From NCBI RefSeq assembly GCF_963378105.1, contig NZ_OY726398.1, forward strand, positions 3,286,001 through 3,350,000: a stretch of 64,000 bases of DNA, written 5' to 3'. This stretch comes from Mycolicibacter sp. MU0102 (GTDB lineage: Bacteria > Actinomycetota > Actinomycetes > Mycobacteriales > Mycobacteriaceae). The translations under genes and the position numbers were made by a program. Under the pieces are notes generated by a model. It had not been told where the DNA came from. It did no database searches and saw only the letters and a program-made list of their open reading frames with translations. The first letter of the stretch is position 1; every line of letters begins with the position of its first letter. This document shows positions 29,300-36,194 of this stretch, in pieces.

Positions 29300-29947
29300 T
29301 CATACCGAAGCGATCACAAGCGCGGCAGATACCCGCACACCGGTCTGATTTAGCACCCGAACCGACTCGGCCAGGGTGGCCCCGGTGGTCACGACGTCGT
29401 CGACGACCAGGACATCACCCAGTGCGGAGAAACCCGCCAGCCCGCCCCTGCGTAGCAGGACTCGGCCGGCTATGTTGCGTTCCCGGGCGCTGCTGCCCAG
29501 ACCGACCGAGTCGCGGGTCAGCGCCCGCATCCGCAACGCCGGCGCCACCGTCACGCCGACCTGGCCCGCCGCGACCGCCGCGGCGATCCGCGTGACCGGG
29601 TCACCCCCGCGCTGTCGAGCGGCGCTGCGCCGGGTGGGCGCCGGGATGATCGTCAGGGGCAGGTCCACCAGCTGCCAGCACAGCAGCCGCTGCAGCGCCG
29701 CCCCCACCGCCGCTGCCAGGGGCGCGACGAGGTCGCTGCGTCCGCGTTCTTTGACCGCGACAATCGCTCGCCGGCGAGCCCCGGCATAGCGGCCCAGGGC
29801 GAACACCGGGACCTGCGGATCCAGCCGCGGGGCGATCACCCGCGGTTCGTCCGGCCCGACCGCCAGCTGCGCGGCGCAGACCGCGCACCATCGGGTTCCG
29901 GGGGCACCGCAGCCCCCGCACTGCAGGGGAAGCACCGCGTCAAGCAC
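29300..29947 (-). CDS. comF: ComF family phosphoribosyltransferase-like protein
   Basis: A 215-residue protein with an N-terminal zinc ribbon (CGGCGAPG...WCAVCAAQ) and a PRTase-fold domain with the PRPP loop DVLVVDDVVTTGAT. The second ComF landmark, PAPTRRSAARQRGGDP, is also present. ComF is linked to DNA uptake in naturally transformable species; in mycobacteria its role is unproven. Matches Rv3242c. It is followed on the same strand by the hpf-secA1 genes. Confidence 0.9.
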   Translation of the reverse strand: MLDAVLPLQCGGCGAPGTRWCAVCAAQLAVGPDEPRVIAPRLDPQVPVFALGRYAGARRRAIVAVKERGRSDLVAPLAAAVGAALQRLLCWQLVDLPLTIIPAPTRRSAARQRGGDPVTRIAAAVAAGQVGVTVAPALRMRALTRDSVGLGSSARERNIAGRVLLRRGGLAGFSALGDVLVVDDVVTTGATLAESVRVLNQTGVRVSAALVIASV

Positions 29948-29980
29948 AGATCGATGCTGCCCCCGCGGTGTGACAAGGAG

Positions 29981-30005
29981 GGCCCGGCCGGTTCCAGGCC
30001 GGGCC
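29981..30005 (-). terminator. Hairpin terminator after the CMD-family gene
   Basis: A perfect nine-base GC stem, GGCCCGGCC (29981-29989) with GGCCGGGCC (29997-30005), around a seven-base loop. It lies at the stop codon of the CMD-family gene, upstream of comF on the same strand. Likely separates the two transcription units; no T-tract. Confidence 0.6.
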
Positions 30006-30667
30006 TAGTCCCCGGCCAGATCTGCCGACAGGTCGGCCACCGCGACCCCCTCGGGCACCTGGACCTCCACGATCGGCTCGGCGCGGTCGTCGAACTCCAG
30101 CCGCAGCGCACGGCAGATGGTGGCGTGCATGTCATACATGCAGGTGATGTAGGTCAGCTCCATGATCTCGCGATCCGACAGGTGCGCCTGCAGCACCGCG
30201 AAGATCTCGTCGGCCACCCGGCCCCCGTCGTAGACCAGGGCATCGGTGTAGGCCAGCACCGCGCGCTCGAGCCCGGAGAAGGCGTCACTGACCTGCCAGG
30301 ACGGCAACGCGGCGATCTTCTCCTCGGACATCCCCAGCGAACGCATCTGTTTGCAGTGCTGGGAGAAGACGAACTGGCTGCCGCGGGCATAGCCGGCGCG
30401 GGCCTGGCCGAGCTCGCGCAACAACGGGTCCAGCGAGGCTTTGCGATACAGGGCGAAACCGCGCACGGCATGAGAGAACACCTGCGGCGCCTGGGCGAAA
30501 ACCGTCCACCAGTCCCCCGGTGTCCCGTGGATGGTGCGGTGGCCGGCGGGAGCTTCGGCGTCTAGGGGGTCCAGGGGATCTACGCCCGCGCCGAACAGTC
30601 GGTCGTAGAAGAACAAGATCTGCTCGTCGGTCACTTCGGCGCGCGGGATCTCGCGGAGTCGGGGCAT
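30005..30667 (-). CDS. Carboxymuconolactone decarboxylase/AhpD-family protein
   Basis: A 220-residue protein with a CMD-like helical core. Landmarks are a central helix-cysteine segment (GSQFVFSQHCKQMRSLGMSE), LERAVLAYTDALV, and LSDREIMELTYITCMYDMHATICRALRLE, the region that provides fold contacts in AhpD-type proteins. The typical CxxC is reduced to a single HC here, so peroxidase-reductase activity is doubtful; gamma-carboxymuconolactone decarboxylase-like lyase activity is equally unproven. It is divergent from norB and its promoter has two strong inverted repeats, suggesting dedicated regulation. It is not in M. tuberculosis at this place as I recall the locus. Confidence 0.85.
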   Translation of the reverse strand: MPRLREIPRAEVTDEQILFFYDRLFGAGVDPLDPLDAEAPAGHRTIHGTPGDWWTVFAQAPQVFSHAVRGFALYRKASLDPLLRELGQARAGYARGSQFVFSQHCKQMRSLGMSEEKIAALPSWQVSDAFSGLERAVLAYTDALVYDGGRVADEIFAVLQAHLSDREIMELTYITCMYDMHATICRALRLEFDDRAEPIVEVQVPEGVAVADLSADLAGD

Positions 30668-30681
30668 GGCGGTGTCCTTTC

Positions 30682-30723
30682 CGGTCCGCACAGCGGACCG
30701 CTGCTACTACGGTATGTCGTACC
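30682..30723. promoter_or_regulatory. Inverted repeats in the promoter of the CMD-family gene
   Basis: Two dyads lie just upstream of the minus-strand start at 30667. CGGTCCGC and GCGGACCG surround ACA (30682-30700), and GGTA and TACC surround five bases (30711-30723), itself part of TACGGTATGTCGTA. The first would form a hairpin in the 5' UTR. The second looks like an operator for a TetR/PadR-type dimer. Confidence 0.45.
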
Positions 30724-30740
30724 TTGGCGTCAAGGGGCAT

Positions 30741-30824
30741 TTAGTCAACAGAGAAACTAACGCCAGACCCCAAATTCGTGAGGGCACTAACAGTTTCGCG
30801 AATTTTCATCCTCGATACTGTTAG
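30741..30824 (+). promoter_or_regulatory. norB promoter region with three CTAAC/GTTAG motifs
   Basis: CTAAC occurs at 30757-30761 and 30787-30791 (30 bases apart, about three helical turns) and in inverse as GTTAG at 30820-30824. The last two are embedded in perfect eight-base arms CTAACAGT (30787-30794) and ACTGTTAG (30817-30824). The stretch 30733-30752 also matches the DosR consensus at about 13 of 20 positions, with an intact GGG and TTTAGTC but a poor second half. The norB ATG is at 30835. No known nitric-oxide regulator site (NsrR, NnrR) was recognised. Confidence 0.4.
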
Positions 30825-30834
30825 CGTCCCGTCC

Positions 30835-33168
30835 ATGAGCACCGATGCGACACAAGTGGGCCCGCCCACCACCGAATCCGGCCGTGCCGGGGCGCTGGTC
30901 GGCAAGGGCTGGGCGCAGGGCGTTGCCCTGGTCATGATCTTCGGTTTCCTGGTGATGGGCATCCTGGCCTATCGCACGTACACGGCGTCAATGCCGATGC
31001 CGGACAAGGTCGTTACCGAATCCGGCCAGCAACTTTTCTCCGGTGTCGACATCACCCGCGGCCAGCAGCTCTTTCAGGCCCGCGGCCTCATGCAGTACGG
31101 CTCGGTGCTGGGCCACGGCGCCTATCTGGGCCCGGACTACACCGCCGAATATCTGCGGCTGGCCACCGAAGACGTCGCCGATCAGTTCAAGGCGCAGGGC
31201 GTGACGAACCCGCACGACGACGTGGTCGCCGAGTTCCGGACCAACCGCTATAACGCGGACACCAAGACACTGGTGTTCACCGACAAACAGGTTCAGGCGT
31301 TCAACGACATCGAGGAGCACTACGCCGGCTACTTCGGCGAAGCCTCCACCAAGTACGGCCTGCTGCCGCACATGATCACCGAGCCCAGCGAGATCCGCGA
31401 TCTGACCTCGTTCTTCGCCTGGACCGCGTGGGCGGCCGCCGCTGATCGCCCCGGCCACAACTACAGCTACACCAACAACTGGCCCTCGGAGCCCCGTGTC
31501 GACAACGGGCCTACCGGATCGGTGGTGGTCTGGTCGGTGCTTTCGCTGATCATGCTGTTGGGCGGCATCGGCATCATGTTCACCGTCTACGGCCGCTGGA
31601 GCCAGAACATCGGCTGGCACGGCACCGAGATGACCAAGCTGCACTTTCGCCAGCCCGGCGAGGTGCCGCTGACCCGTTCGCAGCGTGCCGCGATCTGGAT
31701 CTTCGCGGTGGTCGCGGTGCTGTTCTTGGCCCAAGTCCTGCTCGGCGGCGCCGTCGAGCACTACCGGGCGGATCTGTCGGAGTTCTACGGGATCGACCTC
31801 GCGAAGATCCTCCCCTACAACCTGGCCCGAACCTGGCACCTGCAGCTGTCACTGTTCTGGACCGCGGCGGCGTTCTTGGCCGGTGGAATCTTCTTGGTGC
31901 CCTTCATCACCCGCCGCGAACCCGGCAAGCAGTCAGTCCTGGTGTACGGATTGCTCGGCGCGCTGGCCGTGGTGGTCTTCGGTTCGCTGGCCTTCGAGGC
32001 GCTGTCGATCTTCGGGGTGATCAAGCCGGGCACCTTGTTCTCCCAGCAGTGGGAGTTCCTGGACCTGCCGCGACTGTTCCAGGTGCTGCTGATCGTCGGG
32101 CTGTTCTTGTGGATCATCATCATCTGGCGTGGCATGCGCGCGAAGCTGGCCACCACCTCGAAGATGAACCTGCCCTGGATGTTCTTCTTCACCGGCCTGG
32201 CCATCCCCACGTTCTATGCGGCCAGCCTGCTGGCCGGCAGTGAGACGCACTTCTCGGTCGCAGACTTCTGGCGGTTCTGGATGGTGCACCTGTGGGTGGA
32301 GGACTTCCTGGAGCTGTTCACCACCGCGATGGTGGCCTACATCTTCGTCCAGCTCGGGGTGGTGCGTGAGCGCGTCGCGCTGCTGGTCATCTTCCTCGAC
32401 ATCATCTTGTACTCCGCCGGCGGCGTGATCGGCACCATGCACCACCTGTACTTCTCCGGCACACCGGTGGAGCACATGGCATTGGGCGCGTTCTTCTCGG
32501 CCGCCGAGGTCATCCCCCTGACATTCCTGACCGTGGAGGCCTGGGCCTTCCTGCAACTGGGCGCCCGTCAGGAAGCCGGTGAGCAGAACAACTTCCCGGC
32601 CCGCTGGGCGGTGATGTTCCTGGTCGCCGTGGGATTCTGGAACTTCTTGGGCGCAGGCATCTTCGGCTTCCTGATCAACCTGCCGGTGGTGTCCTACTAC
32701 GAGATCGGCACGGCACTGACCGCCAACCACGCACACGCCGCGATGTTCGGGGTCTACGGCATGCTTGCGGTCGCCCTGGCGATGTTCGCCTTCCGCTACG
32801 TGATCCCGGCGGACAAGTGGCCGAACAAGTTGGCCCGGATCTCGTTCTGGGGCATGAACATCGGACTGGCCTGGATGGTGTTCGTCACCCTGTTGCCGCT
32901 GGGGGTGCTGCAATTGTTCCACTCGGTCAACGCCGGCTACTTCGAGGCGCGTTCGCTGGGTTACATCACCCAGCCCGGCAACGCACTGCTGGAATGGATG
33001 CGCCTGCCCGGTGACGCGATCCTGATCGGTGCCGGTGTGGTGCCGTTCGTCTGGATCTCCTTGATTGCGCTGCGCAACTTCCGCTCCGGCGAGACTGTCG
33101 ACGAACTGCCGGAGAACCCGCTCTACGTCGAGGTGCCGGCGGACTCCGCGGCCGCAGGTAAGGACTGA
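30835..33168 (+). CDS. norB: Quinol-dependent nitric oxide reductase (qNOR)
   Basis: A 777-residue qNOR that reduces 2 NO to N2O with quinol electrons. After an N-terminal membrane helix comes the cytochrome-c-like extracytoplasmic domain without a CxxCH haem site (MQYGSVLGHGAYLGPDYTAEYLR), typical of the single-subunit form. A heme-copper-oxidase-type core with about 12 further helices follows. Metal ligands are visible in WMVHLWVEDFLELF (His and the Glu used for FeB in NORs), GTMHHLYFSG (His pair) and ALTANHAHAAMFGVYG (heme ligands). Found in a subset of mycobacteria and not in M. tuberculosis. It is followed two bases later by a membrane zinc-ribbon-like gene. Confidence 0.95.
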   Translation: MSTDATQVGPPTTESGRAGALVGKGWAQGVALVMIFGFLVMGILAYRTYTASMPMPDKVVTESGQQLFSGVDITRGQQLFQARGLMQYGSVLGHGAYLGPDYTAEYLRLATEDVADQFKAQGVTNPHDDVVAEFRTNRYNADTKTLVFTDKQVQAFNDIEEHYAGYFGEASTKYGLLPHMITEPSEIRDLTSFFAWTAWAAAADRPGHNYSYTNNWPSEPRVDNGPTGSVVVWSVLSLIMLLGGIGIMFTVYGRWSQNIGWHGTEMTKLHFRQPGEVPLTRSQRAAIWIFAVVAVLFLAQVLLGGAVEHYRADLSEFYGIDLAKILPYNLARTWHLQLSLFWTAAAFLAGGIFLVPFITRREPGKQSVLVYGLLGALAVVVFGSLAFEALSIFGVIKPGTLFSQQWEFLDLPRLFQVLLIVGLFLWIIIIWRGMRAKLATTSKMNLPWMFFFTGLAIPTFYAASLLAGSETHFSVADFWRFWMVHLWVEDFLELFTTAMVAYIFVQLGVVRERVALLVIFLDIILYSAGGVIGTMHHLYFSGTPVEHMALGAFFSAAEVIPLTFLTVEAWAFLQLGARQEAGEQNNFPARWAVMFLVAVGFWNFLGAGIFGFLINLPVVSYYEIGTALTANHAHAAMFGVYGMLAVALAMFAFRYVIPADKWPNKLARISFWGMNIGLAWMVFVTLLPLGVLQLFHSVNAGYFEARSLGYITQPGNALLEWMRLPGDAILIGAGVVPFVWISLIALRNFRSGETVDELPENPLYVEVPADSAAAGKD

Positions 33169-33170
33169 GC

Positions 33171-33818
33171 ATGACCGGGCCGGTGACATGGGTGTGGCTG
33201 GTTGCCGGCTACGCGCTGCTGTTGCTGGCTTTCGCCTGGGGTTTCGACCGGATGGCCCAACGGACCTCCGAACGCGCCGCGCAGTGGCGCACCGGCAAGT
33301 TCGTCTACCACGACGACCATGACGCGTGGAAGTGTCCGCAGGATCAGTGGCTCTGGCCCACCTCGTTCGACCCGGACAATCGTGTGATGCGGTATCGGGC
33401 GACGCCGTCGGTCTGTAACTCCTGCCCGGTCAAGCAGACCTGCACCACCTCGCCCCACGGCCGGGAGATCAGCCGGGCGGTCGACCCGTGGCCGCATTCG
33501 GAAACCGGCCGGTTTCACCGAGGAATCGCTTGTGCGGTAGCGGGTTTCGGGATCATCCTGCCCGCGGCGACATTGTTCGTGAATCACTCGGCCGCCGACG
33601 TGTTGGTGTTGACGGCGGCGATCGCCGTGGTGGCGGCCGGCGGCTATCCCCTGCTGCGGCACCTGTGGAACACCCCGAGTAACGCCCCCGACGACCGGCC
33701 GCACCGATCCGTCGCCGAAGATCAGGCCTTGAAGGTCGAGGCCGCGATCGACCGGTACTCCACCCGGTGGGGCGGCTTTTCCGAAGACGCGTCGAGCAGG
33801 AGGCAGCAGCTCAAGTGA
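33171..33818 (+). CDS. Membrane protein with transposase-type four-cysteine ribbon, norB-linked
   Basis: A 215-residue protein of unknown function. One transmembrane helix near 5-24 is followed by a soluble segment (25-115), then two hydrophobic stretches (118-137 and 142-160). The soluble part has cysteines 55, 82, 85 and 91 in WKCPQDQ and VCNSCPVKQTCTTSPHGREI. This reads very like the zinc-ribbon-like segment of IS1182-type DDE transposases (CxxCPxxxxCTxSxxGRxI), but no catalytic transposase core is present. It starts two bases after norB and its TGA overlaps the next GTG start, so it is tightly coupled. A metal-binding, redox or assembly role for qNOR is inferred from context only. Confidence 0.75.
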   Translation: MTGPVTWVWLVAGYALLLLAFAWGFDRMAQRTSERAAQWRTGKFVYHDDHDAWKCPQDQWLWPTSFDPDNRVMRYRATPSVCNSCPVKQTCTTSPHGREISRAVDPWPHSETGRFHRGIACAVAGFGIILPAATLFVNHSAADVLVLTAAIAVVAAGGYPLLRHLWNTPSNAPDDRPHRSVAEDQALKVEAAIDRYSTRWGGFSEDASSRRQQLK

Positions 33819-34603
33819 GTGAGGGACTGATCACCGTGCTGGCGCTGGCCATCGTGGCACTGGCCGTGCTGGCATATTTCGCGCTGAACGTGGTGCGCGA
33901 GTACGAACGCGGCGTGGTGTTCCGGATGGGCCACGCCCGCCCGCTCTACCAGCCAGGACTGAAGTTCCTGTTCCCCTTGGTGGACAAAATGATTCGGGTC
34001 GATCAGCGGGTGGTCACCCTGACCATTCCCCCGCAGGAGGTGATCACCCGCGACAATGTCCCGGCCCGGGTCAACGCCGTGGTGATGTTCCAGGTCACCG
34101 ACCCGATCAAGGCGATCATGGAGGTCGAGAACTACGCCGTGGCCACCTCGCAGATCGCCCAGACCACGCTGCGTTCCCTGTTGGGCCGAGCGGACCTGGA
34201 CACCCTGCTGGCGCACCGCGACGATCTCAACGCCGACCTGCGCACGATCATCGACAAGCAGACTGAGCCGTGGGGCGTGCAGGTGCGGGTGGTGGAGATC
34301 AAGGACGTGGAGATCCCCGAGTCGATGCAGCGGGCGATGGCCCGCGAGGCCGAGGCCGAACGCGAGCGCCGGGCGAAGGTGATCAACGCCCGCGGCGAGC
34401 TACAGGCCTCCGAGGAACTCAGCCAGGCCGCCGAGCGGCTTTCGCAGAACCCGGCATCGCTGCAACTGCGTTACCTACAAACCCTTTTGGAACTCGGGGC
34501 GGACCAGAACTCCACCGTGGTGTTCCCCCTGCCGGTGGACATCATCACTCCGTTCCTAGGCGGTGCGGCCGAGGCACTGCGCGCCGCCAAGCGCAACACG
34601 TAG
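33815..34603 (+). CDS. SPFH/stomatin-family (band 7) membrane protein
   Basis: A 262-residue band-7 protein. One N-terminal transmembrane helix (about 3-25) is followed by the SPFH domain (VVREYERGVVFRMG, GLKFLFPLVD, VTLTIPPQEVITRDNVPARV) and a helical C-terminal coil (ESMQRAMAREAEAERERRAK) ending with FPLPVDIITPFL. Members form large membrane rings that organise or protect membrane proteins; partner NfeD-like proteins are not encoded here. The GTG start overlaps the upstream stop (GTGA). Placement after norB suggests stabilising the reductase, but this is inferred. Confidence 0.9.
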   Translation: MSEGLITVLALAIVALAVLAYFALNVVREYERGVVFRMGHARPLYQPGLKFLFPLVDKMIRVDQRVVTLTIPPQEVITRDNVPARVNAVVMFQVTDPIKAIMEVENYAVATSQIAQTTLRSLLGRADLDTLLAHRDDLNADLRTIIDKQTEPWGVQVRVVEIKDVEIPESMQRAMAREAEAERERRAKVINARGELQASEELSQAAERLSQNPASLQLRYLQTLLELGADQNSTVVFPLPVDIITPFLGGAAEALRAAKRNT

Positions 34604-34617
34604 CCCGCCATCGGCTA
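34599..34617. terminator. Weak hairpin between SPFH and SDR genes
   Basis: GTAGCC (34599-34604) and GGCTAC (34612-34617) pair around seven bases. It spans the SPFH stop and the SDR stop, the point where transcripts converge. Short stem, no T-tract. Confidence 0.4.
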
Positions 34618-35385
34618 CCGCGCCACCATCCCGCCGTCGGCGTGGATGGTCTGGCCGGTGATGTAGCTGCCCGCGTCGGAGACGAGAAGCAGTACCGGAC
34701 CGACCATTTCGTCGGGTTCGGCAATGCGCTGCTGCAGCGTGGCAGCCTGCAATGCTGCGATGAACTCCGGCGGGTTGTTCCGCACCATGTCCGTATTGAC
34801 CGGTCCGGGGGCGATCGCGTTGACCCGGATCCGCGATGACGCCAGCTCTGCCGCCATGGACCGGGTGAAGGAAACCAATGCGGCCTTGGCAGCCGAGTAC
34901 ATCGACGTCGCCGGCGAATAGACGAAGGCGCCGGCCGACACCACGTTGACGATGGCCGCGTGCTCGCTCTTGCGCAGATGCGGTAGCGCCGCCTGAACCA
35001 GAAAGACCGGCCCCTGCAGATTGACCGCGAACGATTTGTTCAACGCCTCCGAGGTGATCTCGCCCAACGGCAGCGCCAGCGCATTGGCGGCGTTGTTGAT
35101 GACGATGTCGACCCCGCCGAACCGCTCGACTGTGGCATCGACCAGCGCCTCGATCGCCTCGCCGTCACCGAGGTGGGTCGGCACCCCGATGGCCTGTGCG
35201 CCGGCCTGGCGCAGCTGCTCGGCAGCCTGCTCGCACGCGTCGGGTTTGCGGCTGGCCACCACCACGTTGGCGCCGGCCGCAGCCAGTCCGTGCGCGACCG
35301 ACAGTCCGATGCCGCGCGTGCCGCCGGTGACGATGGCGGTGCGTCCGGTCAGGTCGAACAACGCGTTGAGGGCAGAGGCGTCCAC
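34615..35385 (-). CDS. Short-chain dehydrogenase/reductase (SDR)
   Basis: A 256-residue classical SDR. It has the NAD(P) motif TGGTRGIGLSVA (TGxxxGIG), an NNAAN region (INNAANALAL), the catalytic serine near VVSAGAF, the YSAAKAAL active-site Tyr-Lys, and the IAPGPVNTDM motif after it. A serine-arginine pair after beta-2 (VVASRKPDA) suggests NADP preference. The GTG start is preceded by TAGGAGA. It is divergent from devR; its substrate and link to the NO/DosR block are unknown. Confidence 0.92.
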   Translation of the reverse strand: MDASALNALFDLTGRTAIVTGGTRGIGLSVAHGLAAAGANVVVASRKPDACEQAAEQLRQAGAQAIGVPTHLGDGEAIEALVDATVERFGGVDIVINNAANALALPLGEITSEALNKSFAVNLQGPVFLVQAALPHLRKSEHAAIVNVVSAGAFVYSPATSMYSAAKAALVSFTRSMAAELASSRIRVNAIAPGPVNTDMVRNNPPEFIAALQAATLQQRIAEPDEMVGPVLLLVSDAGSYITGQTIHADGGMVAR

Positions 35386-35453
35386 TTCGATCTCCTACGT
35401 CCGGGCCGAGTGGCATGAAGCGTAATTCACTCCCGATCAGCGACCGGTGCCCG

Positions 35454-35473
35454 GACGGGGCTTTGTGCCCTGG
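35454..35473. promoter_or_regulatory. Candidate DosR box upstream of devR
   Basis: The core GGGGCTTTGTGCCC (35457-35470) resembles the DosR consensus TTSGGGACTWWAGTCCCSAA, with G-triplet and C-triplet at the right distance but three central mismatches. It lies about 85 bases upstream of the devR start. DosR autoregulates in M. tuberculosis through boxes upstream of Rv3134c, a gene missing here. A weak match that needs experimental support. Confidence 0.35.
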
Positions 35474-35552
35474 GAATCCGCCGGTGTCGCAGCTACCGTG
35501 GGCAGTGCCTGCGTGCGCGCCGCGACGACGGCTTCGGGTGAGAGGACGCGAT

Positions 35553-36194
35553 GTGATCAGAGTCTTTCTGGTAGACGATCACGAAGTGGTGCGGCGCGGC
35601 CTGATCGACCTGCTCGGCGCCGATCCCGAACTGGATGTGGTCGGTGAGGCCGGTTCGGTGGCCGAAGCCCTGGCCCGCATACCCTCGCTGTCTCCGGATG
35701 TCGCGGTGCTCGATGTCCGGCTGCCGGACGGCAACGGCATCGAACTCTGCCGTGACCTGCTGTCGCGAATGCCCGAACTACGTTGCCTGATCCTGACCTC
35801 CTTCACCTCCGATGAGGCCATGCTCGACGCCATCCTGGCCGGCGCCAGCGGCTACATCGTCAAGGACATCAAGGGCATGGAGCTTGCCCACGCGGTCAAG
35901 GAAGTCGGCGCCGGACGTTCGCTGCTCGACAACCGCGCCGCAGCAGCCCTGATGGCCAAACTGCGCGGCGCCGCCGCCAAACCCGATCCGCTGTCGGGCC
36001 TGTCCGAACAGGAGCGGACACTGCTGAGTCTGCTCGCCGAAGGCCTGACCAACAAGCAGATAGCCGACCGGATGTTCCTGGCGGAGAAGACCGTCAAGAA
36101 CTACGTGTCACGGCTTTTGGCCAAACTGGGCATGGAACGTCGCACCCAGGCAGCGGTCTTCGCCACCAAACTCGAGCGCGCACGGAATGACTGA
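35553..36194 (+). CDS. devR: Hypoxia/NO response regulator DevR (DosR)
   Basis: A 213-residue NarL/FixJ-family regulator that is nearly identical to M. tuberculosis DevR as I recall it. The receiver domain reads FLVDDHEVVRRGL..., with phosphoacceptor D54 in AVLDVRLPDGNG. The LuxR-type helix-turn-helix (LAEGLTNKQIADRMFLAEKT, then KNYVSRLLAKLGMERRTQAA) contains the recognition helix. It is activated by DevS under hypoxia, NO or CO and switches on the dormancy regulon. The universal-stress gene that precedes devR in M. tuberculosis is absent; an SDR lies there instead. Its stop overlaps the devS start by eight bases. GTG start. Confidence 0.96.
   Translation: MIRVFLVDDHEVVRRGLIDLLGADPELDVVGEAGSVAEALARIPSLSPDVAVLDVRLPDGNGIELCRDLLSRMPELRCLILTSFTSDEAMLDAILAGASGYIVKDIKGMELAHAVKEVGAGRSLLDNRAAAALMAKLRGAAAKPDPLSGLSEQERTLLSLLAEGLTNKQIADRMFLAEKTVKNYVSRLLAKLGMERRTQAAVFATKLERARND

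Noticed and set aside
33171..33818. A plain transposase remnant
   Set aside because: The ribbon segment looks like that of a transposase, but there are no inverted repeats, no DDE part and no frameshifts, and the gene is tightly coupled in an operon with membrane helices.
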